Positions 33,479 to 39,577 of a stretch of DNA of 39,577 nt are shown here, one piece after another. The notes beneath the pieces were generated by a model. It saw only the letters and a list, made by a program, of their open reading frames with translations, was not told where the DNA came from and searched no databases. Numbering within the stretch: position 1 is the first letter of the stretch; every line of letters begins with the position of its first letter. The stretch is from Acidimicrobiales bacterium (GTDB lineage Bacteria > Actinomycetota > Acidimicrobiia > Acidimicrobiales > GCA-2861595), in contig DATLFN010000042.1 in the NCBI GenBank assembly GCA_035540975.1, positions 1-39,577 of the forward strand. Reading direction: 5' to 3'. The position numbers and the translations under genes were made by a program.

Positions 33479-34407
33479 GCCGCCTCCTCGCGCGTCTCGG
33501 CGGTGAGCCGGAGGAACAGCTCCTCCAGGGTCACCTCGTCACAGCGCAGCTCACTGGCCCACACCCCGGATTCCGCCAGCGCACGGTTGATCGCCGCACC
33601 ACGCCCGGTCGGCGCGTCGACCCGGAGATGGTCGCCGACCCGCTCGGCGGTGAAGCCGGCCCGGGCCAGGATGCGGCGCCCGGCATCGAGGTCGTCCATC
33701 CGGACCACCACGGCCGCTGGCCCGGCGCCGGCCAGCACCTGGCGGACGGGGCCGGCGGCGACGCAGCGGCCGGCCCGCAGGATCGCCACCGAGTCGCAGG
33801 TCTGTTCGACCTCGCTCAGCAGGTGGCTCGAGACGAACACCGTGCGGCCCTCTGCTCCGAGGCGGCGCAGCAGCACGCGGATCTCCCGAATGCCGGCAGG
33901 GTCGAGCCCGTTGGCCGGCTCGTCGAGCACCAGCAGCTCGGGGTCCTTGAGCAGGGCGGCGGCCAGGCCGAGGCGCTGGCGCATTCCGAGCGAGTAGCGC
34001 TTGACCGCGTCCCCGGCCCGGTGCTCGAGCCCCACCTCGGCCAGCACGTCGTCCACCCGGCGTCGCCCGATCCCGTCCAGGGCGGCGAGCAGCCGGAGGT
34101 TCTCCCGTCCCGTCATGGTGGGGAACAGGGCGGGTGCCTCCACGATGGCGCCCACCCGGCCCATGGTGCCGGCCAGGCCCTCCGGCACCGGGCGACCCAG
34201 GAGCGAGACGCCCCCGGCGGTGGGGCGGACCAGTCCGAGCAGGCAGCGGATGGTGGTGGTCTTCCCCGAACCGTTCGGCCCGAGGAAGCCGAACACGCCT
34301 CCTGACGGTACGGCCAGATCGAGGCCGTCGAGGGCCACCGAGGGTCGGCCCCGGAGGCGCCGGTAGACCTTGCGGAGTCCTTCGATCTCGATCACGTCCA
34401 CGCTCAC
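33475..34407 (-). CDS. ABC transporter ATP-binding protein
   Basis: A 310-residue cytoplasmic ATPase. Motifs are Walker A GPNGSGKT, the Q-loop region in VGAIVEAPALFPTMTG, signature YSLGMRQRLGLA (SLGMR in place of LSGGQ, common in this subfamily), Walker B ELLVLDEPANGLDP, and the switch His in VFVSSHLLSEVEQ. It pairs with the ABC-2 permease it overlaps. The GTG at 34407 is preferred because AGGACGAGG lies just upstream and VIEIEGLRKVY begins the domain; a longer frame to 34572 reads through the terminator of the neighbouring gene. It appears to head a five-gene operon that includes the sigma factor. Confidence 0.93.
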   Translation of the reverse strand: MSVDVIEIEGLRKVYRRLRGRPSVALDGLDLAVPSGGVFGFLGPNGSGKTTTIRCLLGLVRPTAGGVSLLGRPVPEGLAGTMGRVGAIVEAPALFPTMTGRENLRLLAALDGIGRRRVDDVLAEVGLEHRAGDAVKRYSLGMRQRLGLAAALLKDPELLVLDEPANGLDPAGIREIRVLLRRLGAEGRTVFVSSHLLSEVEQTCDSVAILRAGRCVAAGPVRQVLAGAGPAAVVVRMDDLDAGRRILARAGFTAERVGDHLRVDAPTGRGAAINRALAESGVWASELRCDEVTLEELFLRLTAETREEAA

Positions 34408-34446
34408 AGCCCTCGTCCTTTCGCAGGTTTCCCGGAGCCGGAGGCC

Positions 34447-34469
34447 GGGGCCGGAGCTGCTCCGGCCCC
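34447..34469 (-). terminator. Strong GC hairpin terminator
   Basis: GGGGCCGGA and TCCGGCCCC pair perfectly around a five-base GCTGC loop, 14 bases after the stop of the small secreted protein and 40 bases before the ABC ATPase start. It separates the two transcription units. There is no T-run. Confidence 0.65.
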
Positions 34470-34483
34470 GCCCCCGGGTCCCG

Positions 34484-34831
34484 TCACGGCTGGGCGTTGA
34501 CGTACTGGCCCGTGGCCCCCGGGCCCCGGCAGGGATCAGCGGCGCTGCCCATGACCTCGAGGCGCTGCACATCGCCGGCGGCGCCCTTGTGCACCAGCAC
34601 GTGCAGCGGATGGTTGCGGTCCGTGGCCGGGTTCACGTCCACGTTGGGGTTGTGTTCGAAGATCCCCGTCCCGCTCAGGTCGAGCTCGCTCTCCGCTCCG
34701 TTGGCGGCGAGGATCACGCAATCCCCGTTCGCCAGAACTCGCACGTGGGTGTGCGACGCCGACGCCGGGCCTCCCCACAGCACCACCGCGCCCAGTGCGA
34801 TCCCCGCCCCTACGACGAACCTGCGTCTCAT
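34484..34831 (-). CDS. Small secreted protein, function unknown
   Basis: A 115-residue exported protein. The signal peptide is clear: MRRRFVVGAGIALGAVVLW, cut after GGPASA. The mature ~90 residues begin SHTHVRVLANGDCVIL and have two Cys, in the DCV and DPC parts, which could form a disulfide. There is a His-rich N-terminus and the segment NHPLHVLVHKG. No family is recognised. ATG at 34831 was chosen over a longer frame to 35053 because of GGGGAG about ten bases upstream and the textbook signal peptide. A strong hairpin follows the stop. Confidence 0.78.
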   Translation of the reverse strand: MRRRFVVGAGIALGAVVLWGGPASASHTHVRVLANGDCVILAANGAESELDLSGTGIFEHNPNVDVNPATDRNHPLHVLVHKGAAGDVQRLEVMGSAADPCRGPGATGQYVNAQP

Positions 34832-35021
34832 GTGACCCGCTCCCCTTCGGTTGGTGGACAGCCCGTTGGCCGTCCGATGCGCTGACTGACGAGCGACTCG
34901 TCCTCGCGGGTGACAGCGACGAAGGGAAACTTCCGCTGAGGACCTCGTCGAACGGGCCACGGCCTCCACGACGCCTGGAGGTGGCGGAGGTCGTGGAGCC
35001 GAGCTCACGCCACGGCGTGGG

Positions 35022-35094
35022 CGCCCCCGGCAGGACTCGAACCTGCGACGCACGGTTTAGGAAACCGACGCTCTATCCTCTGAGCTACGGGGGC
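35022..35094 (-). tRNA. tRNA-Arg (anticodon CCU)
   Basis: 73 bases fold as a cloverleaf. The acceptor stem is GCCCCCG/CGGGGGC with discriminator G. The D arm is GCTC-loop-GAGC. The anticodon loop TTCCTAA gives CCU, which reads AGG. The T arm is GCAGG-TTCGAAT-CCTGC. CCA is not encoded. Some integrative elements use this kind of gene as a target, but no integrase or attachment repeat is seen beside it. Confidence 0.97.
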
Positions 35095-35240
35095 CGACTC
35101 GTCCGCGTCACGGAGCGCCCGGAGCGGCGGACCACCCAGGGTACCGACCCCCACCCGCGGCATTCCGCCCGTTCCGCGCACGCAGGCCCGGAAAGGGATG
35201 CGATGCTTGGGGCGACGACGCCGCCCCCAGGGAGAGGATC

Positions 35241-36248
35241 GTGGAGAAGCCCCCGGCCCCAACCCGACCGGAGCCGCCGCCCGGGCGGCCCTACCTGCCG
35301 CCGCCAGACATCTTCGTCCTCCCGCCCCGGCCCGGCTCCTACCCCCTGTCCCGCGGCGCCAAGGAGCGCAAGCTCGAGCGCAGCGACCAGTACGACCGGC
35401 GGGCGGTCGTCACCGCCTACGAGGAGCTCACGTCCACGGGCACCGTCCGCCTCACCTTCGAGGTCGTCGACGAGTTCGCCTTCGCCCACAAGCCCGGCTA
35501 CTTCGTGGGCATCCGCACCGAGATCCCGGGCAAGGGCGTGCGCCGCAGCCCGTACTGCATCGTCTCCCCGCCCGACGGCGGGCGCACCTTCCGCCTCCTC
35601 GTCCGGCTCGTCCCGGAGGGCCCGGTGTCGGTGTACCTTTCCGGGCTGAAGGCCGGCGACGAGATCACCTTCCGGGGACCGAGCGGGTCCTCCATGCTGC
35701 CCAAGGACGACGGCACCGAGCTGGTTCTGCTGGCCACGGGGGTGGGCATCGGCCCCCTCCTCGGCCTCTCGCAATACCTCCTGCCCCAGGGGTTCGACCG
35801 CCGGATCCGGCTCTACTGGGGGCTGCGGCTGGCCGAGGACGTGTGCCTGCTGCCCGAGCTCGACGAGCTGGCCGCCGCGTACCCCAACTTCTCCTACGAC
35901 ATCTCGCTCTCCCAGCCGCCCGACGGCTGGACGGGCCTGCGGGGGCGCATCACCGAGACGGTGCCCCCCCTGCTGCCCACCCTGGGCGACAAGCACTTCT
36001 ACCTGGTGGGCAACGGGGAGATGATCGAGGACATGGGCTGCGCCCTGTCGGACATGGGCGTCGACGAGCTGCGCATCCAGACCGAGACGTACTTCAACGT
36101 CCGCTACCGCCCCGCCCCCGCCACGGTGGCCGCCGTGCGCGATCGTTTCGTCGCCGGTGACCTGTTCACGCCCTACGCCCACCGGGCGGCGGACGGGTTC
36201 CTCCCCGAGCGCCCGGCGTCCCGGCGCCGCCGGCGGGCCGGCCGCTGA
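35241..36248 (+). CDS. Ferredoxin-NADP reductase-like FAD oxidoreductase
   Basis: A 335-residue soluble flavoprotein. After a Pro-rich N-terminus (about 1-55), a beta-barrel FAD domain shows GYFVGIRTEIPGKGVRRSPY, the RxYS-type FAD motif in the variant RSPYCIVSPP. The NAD(P) domain shows LLATGVGIGPLLGL (GxGxxP-like), YWGLRLAEDV and the C-terminal YLVGNGEMIEDM. This is the FNR fold that moves electrons between NAD(P)H and a one-electron carrier; the partner is not in view. The GTG at 35241 has GGGAGAGG about five bases upstream. There are no iron-sulfur Cys. It stands alone between the tRNA and a pseudogene. Confidence 0.88.
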   Translation: MEKPPAPTRPEPPPGRPYLPPPDIFVLPPRPGSYPLSRGAKERKLERSDQYDRRAVVTAYEELTSTGTVRLTFEVVDEFAFAHKPGYFVGIRTEIPGKGVRRSPYCIVSPPDGGRTFRLLVRLVPEGPVSVYLSGLKAGDEITFRGPSGSSMLPKDDGTELVLLATGVGIGPLLGLSQYLLPQGFDRRIRLYWGLRLAEDVCLLPELDELAAAYPNFSYDISLSQPPDGWTGLRGRITETVPPLLPTLGDKHFYLVGNGEMIEDMGCALSDMGVDELRIQTETYFNVRYRPAPATVAAVRDRFVAGDLFTPYAHRAADGFLPERPASRRRRRAGR

Positions 36249-36268
36249 CCACCGGCTGAACCCGCCGC

Positions 36269-36305
36269 CGAACCAACCCGGCGAACCAACCCGGCGAACC
36301 ACCCG
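36269..36305 (+). repeat. 13-bp tandem repeat, nearly three copies
   Basis: CGAACCAACCCGG occurs at 36269-36281 and 36282-36294. A third, shortened copy ends at 36305. It lies in the gap after the oxidoreductase stop. Confidence 0.85.
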
Positions 36306-36393
36306 CGGGACCGGTCAGGCGGGCCCGGGCAGCCTCCCCGAATCAGTCCCCGCGACACCTTTGGGATCGGCGCCACGCGTCGACTGAAGCGGC

Positions 36394-38508
36394 ATGGGCC
36401 GTCACACCGGGCACCGTAGCGCCGCCCTCACCCTCGTCCCGACGGAGGGGCCCCCACTCCCGCCGTTCGCGCCTCTGGACGACGCCGGCGACCTGTTCGT
36501 CGTCCTGCTCGACTCGGCGCCCGACGCCGCCGTGGTCGCCGATGCCGGCGGGCGCATGGTCCTGGTCAACAGCCAGACCGAGCGCCTCTTCGGCTACCGC
36601 CGCGAGGAGCTCGAAGGCCAGCCGGTCGAAGTGCTCGTCCCGGTGCGGTTCCGGAGCGGGCACGTCGACCACCGCCAGGGCTTTCTGGGTGGGACCGGGG
36701 CGCCGATGAACGGCCCGAGCGGGAGATCACCGCGATGCGCCGGGACGGCTCGGAGTCCCGGTCGAAGCCTCCCTCAGCGTCATCGAGACGCCCTCGGGCA
36801 CCCTGGCCATGGCCTTTCTCCGCGACGTCACCGCCCGCCAGGCGAGCGAGGCCCGGGTCCGCCGCAGCGAGGCCCGCTTCCGGGCCCTCCTCGATCGGCG
36901 CCCGACGCGGCGGTGATCGCCGACGCCGACGGCGTCACGGTGCTGGTCAACGGCCAGACCGAGCGGCTGTTCGGCACTCCCGGGACGAGCTGGTCGGCCA
37001 GCTCGTGGAGATCCTGCTCCCCGGGCATCTGCGCCGAGCCCACGTCGGCCACCGGGAGCGCTACCTGCGGGAGCCGACGTCGCGCGTCATGGGCGCCGGG
37101 CTGGAGTTGTCCGGCCGCCGCGAGGACGTCACCGAGCTCCCCGTCGACATCCCCCTCAGCGGCCTCGAGACGGCCGAGGGCCTGCTGTCCATGACCTTCA
37201 TCCGCGACGTCACCTCCCGCACGGAGAACGAGGACGCCCTCACCTACCAGGCCATGCACGACGCCTCACCGGCCTCCCCAACCGGGCTCTGCTGGTCGAC
37301 CGGCTGGACCAGGCCCTCCAGCGGGGCCGGCGCACGGGGTCGATGCTGGGCGTGCTGTTCCTCGACGTCGGCCACTTCAAGGTCGTCAACGACGGCCGCG
37401 GCCACGCCGCCGGCGACCAGCTGCTGGTGGCGCTGGCCCGCCGCCTGCGGTCGGTGGTCCGCCCGAGCGACACCGTCGCCCGCTTCGGCGGCGACGAGTT
37501 CGTGGTGATGGGCGAGGACCTCTCCGGGGAGGATGCCGTCCGGCTGAGCGAGCGCCTTCTCGGGTGCATCGCCGAGCCGATCGAGCTGGACGGCCTCGAG
37601 CTGTCGGTCACCGTGAGCCTCGGCGTGGCCGTGGCCGGTTCCGAGGCGACGGCCGACTGCCTCCTGCGCGACACCGACACCGCCATGTACCGCGCCAAGG
37701 AGACCGGGCGGGGGCACGTCGAGATGTTCGACCAGATCCTGCGCCACCGGGCCGACCACCGCCTGGAGGTCGCCGGCGCTCTGCGAGCGCGACGAGACGT
37801 CGGTCGTCGACCAGCCGGTGGTCTCGCTCCGGGACGGCGCCGTGGCCCTCCTCCGCTGGCGCCACCCGGTATGGGGTGAGGCCCCGCCGAGCCGCTTCGT
37901 GCGCACGGCCGAGGAGACGGGCCAGATCGTCCCCATCGGCTCGTGGGTCATCGAGCAGGCCTGCCGCCAGGCAGCCCGGTGGCGCGCCGCCAGGCCGGGG
38001 GGCCCGCCGCTGTGGGTCTCGGTGACCTGTCGGCCCGCCAGATGCTGGTGCCGTCGCTGGTCGGCACCGTGGCCGACGTCCTCCGACGCACCGGCGTCGA
38101 CGCCTCGATGCTCCAGCTCGAGGTGACCGAGACGGTCGTGATGGACGACGTGGACCACTTCCACGAGGTGCTGTCCCGGCTGCGGGCGCTCGGCATCCAC
38201 CTGTCGATGGACGACTTCGGGACCGGCTACTCCTCGATCCGCCACCTGCGGGAGTCCCGCTCGACGCCTTGAAGGTGGACCGCGCCTTCGTGGCGGGGCT
38301 GAACGGCCCCGGCCACGACGCCTCCATCGTGGCCGCCGCCGCCGGCATGGCGCCGGCCCTGGGCCTGGCCGTGCTGGCCGAGGGCGTGGAGACGCCCGAC
38401 CAGCTGCCCGAGGTCCGCCGGCTCGGGTGCGACTTGGCCCAGGGGTTCTTCATCACCCCGCCGCTTCCGTCCGGTCCCATGCTCGCCCTGGTGGCCGACG
38501 CCGGCTGA
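36394..38508 (+). pseudogene. PAS-PAS-GGDEF-EAL c-di-GMP gene with many frameshifts
   Basis: The reading frame changes at least seven times, yet the domain order is clear. PAS 1 (36480-36660): VVLLDSAPDAAVVADAGGRM. PAS 2 (about 36880-37230): RDELVGQLVEILLPGHLRRA, ending TFIRDVTSR. GGDEF (about 37316-37760): LDVGHFKVVNDGRGHAAGDQ and RPSDTVARFGGDEF, with both inhibitory and active sites. EAL (about 37800-38508): LQLEVTETVVMDD, MDDFGTGYSS and AEGVETPDQL. The EAL motif itself reads VALLRW instead of EALLRW. Each shift is a one- or two-base change within a conserved stretch. Either the gene is dead or the assembly has local indel errors; neighbours are clean. Confidence 0.9.
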
Positions 38509-38559
38509 CCGAGCCCGCCGCCCCGGCTGGACGGGGCGGACGGTGGGTACGACACCGCC

Positions 38560-39577
38560 ATGACCGTGGCGTCGCTGGTGTTCGCCGTCGCCGTGGCCGC
38601 CGTCGGGCCGCTGCTCGACCAGGCGGCCGGTGAGCTGCGCCGGGACCCGGTGTACGTCTCCCCCGACGCCGAGCCGGCCCGGTCGCTGTCCGAGGGTGAC
38701 GCCTCCGAGCTGCGCCGGCGCATAGGGTCCGCCGGGCGGCCGGTGTTCGTGGCCGTGCTCCCCGACGCCGCCGCCGACGAGGCGGGAGGGCTGGACCGGC
38801 TGCCCTCGTCGCTGGGGGAGGCGACCGGCCTGCGGGGCACCTACGCCGTGGTGACCGGGCAGGGCTTCCGCGCCGCCAGCAACGACCTGCCCGCCGGCGT
38901 CGCCGGCTCGCTGGCCACGTCGGCGTTCCAGGCCGAGCGCGACAACGGCACGGCGGCGGTGCTCGAGGCGTTCGTGGCCCGGGTCGACGCCTTCGCCGGG
39001 GACCCCGCCGGGTCGGAGGCGCCGGCGACCGAGTCGCCCTCGTCGGGCGAAGGCGGGTCGTCCGTCCTGCCCCTGCTGCTGGTGGGCGGCGCCGTCGGAG
39101 GGGGGCTGTGGGCGATGAGCAGGCGGCGCAGGGAGGTGTCGGCGACCCTGGCCGCCATGGAGGGCGACCGGGAGGACCTGCGGGCCGAGCTGGCCGTCCT
39201 GGCCGACGACGTGATGCGGCTCGAGGACGACGTCGCCATCTCCCCCGACTCCCGCGAAGACTACGAGGCGGGCGTGGCCCGCTACCGCTGGGCCCAGGTG
39301 GCGATCGACGCCGTCGACTCGCCCGACGACATCCCCCGCGTGCGCCGGGCCCTGGCCGAGGGGGCATACGCCGTGGCCCGGGCCCGGGCCATCGTGCGGG
39401 GCGACCCGCCGCCTCCGCCACCGGCCGAGCTCACCCGCCCCGGCCCCTACGGGGAGCCGGCCGTCGAGCTCGACGACGAGCGGCGGCCCGTCTATTCCGG
39501 CTTCGGCGGCGGTTGGGGCGGTGGCGGATTCTTCGGCGGCAACGGGCTGTTCGCCGGGATCCTGCTCGGCCAGATGC
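38560..39577 (+). CDS. Membrane protein with Gly-rich C-terminus (3'-partial)
   Basis: At least 339 codons; the frame is open at the window end. There is an N-terminal hydrophobic segment (about 2-18), then an alpha/beta domain (VYVSPDAEPARSLSEGDASE, then RPVFVAVLPDAAADEAGG and GLRGTYAVVTGQGFRAAS) resembling TPM-like extracytoplasmic domains. A second membrane segment is at about 168-187, followed by a charged coiled-coil-like region (190-290) and a Pro-rich then Gly/Phe-rich tail (GFGGGWGGGGFFGG). Function unknown. ATG at 38560 is the first Met before the hydrophobic start. The similarity to TPM domains is weak and by eye. Confidence 0.75.
   Translation, partial: MTVASLVFAVAVAAVGPLLDQAAGELRRDPVYVSPDAEPARSLSEGDASELRRRIGSAGRPVFVAVLPDAAADEAGGLDRLPSSLGEATGLRGTYAVVTGQGFRAASNDLPAGVAGSLATSAFQAERDNGTAAVLEAFVARVDAFAGDPAGSEAPATESPSSGEGGSSVLPLLLVGGAVGGGLWAMSRRRREVSATLAAMEGDREDLRAELAVLADDVMRLEDDVAISPDSREDYEAGVARYRWAQVAIDAVDSPDDIPRVRRALAEGAYAVARARAIVRGDPPPPPPAELTRPGPYGEPAVELDDERRPVYSGFGGGWGGGGFFGGNGLFAGILLGQM

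Noticed and set aside
35022-35094. tRNA-Arg as an integration site of a mobile island
   Set aside because: No integrase gene and no repeat of the tRNA 3' end could be found nearby.

Overview
The window is very GC-rich DNA with actinobacterial coding habits: GTG starts, stop/start overlaps, Ala/Arg/Gly/Val-rich proteins and what look like leaderless mRNAs. Several features suggest the class Acidimicrobiia or a neighbouring actinobacterial lineage: the secreted protein built from [16 protein letters not shown]-type repeats, the SNF2/SWIM gene pair, the IS110-type transposase and the tRNA-Arg. This placement rests on gene content only.

Layout. (1) 1-1323 (-): membrane GGDEF diguanylate cyclase, cut by the window start. 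(2) 1632-2087 (+): small JAB/RadC-like protein. (3) 2198-10544 (+): complete four-gene Wadjet type I anti-plasmid operon, jetA-jetB-jetC-jetD. (4) 10587-14782 (+): decaying second nuclease/helicase block, made of a putative PD-(D/E)XK-like gene, an Lhr-like helicase that has lost its N-terminus and a frame, and a NERD-UvrD helicase with one in-frame amber stop. (5) 14973-17657 (+): DUF2786 protein and GAF-EAL c-di-GMP phosphodiesterase. (6) 17834-20183 (+): deletion fusion of a SNF2-type helicase N-terminus to a SWIM zinc-finger protein C-terminus. (7) about 20331-22331: toxin-antitoxin island (Phd/YefM-RelE and MazE-MazF, with an IS110 remnant between them) bounded by two copies of a ~60-bp repeat. 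(8) 22111-23037: no intact gene. (9) 23038-25008 (+): secreted repeat protein. (10) 25307-29131 (+): MFS transporter, DM13 protein and RnfD/NqrB-like membrane protein. (11) 29362-29980 (-): frameshifted rhodanese-CBS gene. (12) 30039-34407 (-): apparent five-gene operon of ABC ATPase, permease, SigE-type sigma factor, membrane protein and neocarzinostatin-like membrane protein. (13) 34484-34831 (-): small secreted protein; 35022-35094 (-): tRNA-Arg(CCU). (14) 35241-36248 (+): ferredoxin-NADP-reductase-like flavoprotein. (15) 36394-38508 (+): badly frameshifted PAS-PAS-GGDEF-EAL gene. (16) 38560 to the end (+): membrane protein, cut by the window end.

How it fits together. The left half is a defence and mobile-DNA neighbourhood: an intact Wadjet operon next to a dead helicase/nuclease block, then two TA modules between repeats. 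Each TA operon has a palindrome over its likely -10 box, directly in front of the antitoxin start, which is the expected design for autorepression. The right half is housekeeping and envelope: a likely trans-membrane redox unit (DM13 plus RnfD-like), a sigma-factor/ABC/secreted-domain operon, and c-di-GMP signalling genes. Five loci are broken in different ways (deletion, nonsense, single-base shifts), so this stretch looks like a decay-prone part of the chromosome. The most promising unknowns are the nuclease/Lhr/NERD-UvrD block as the remnant of a possible multi-gene system, the repeat-bounded TA island, and the DM13-RnfD pairing.
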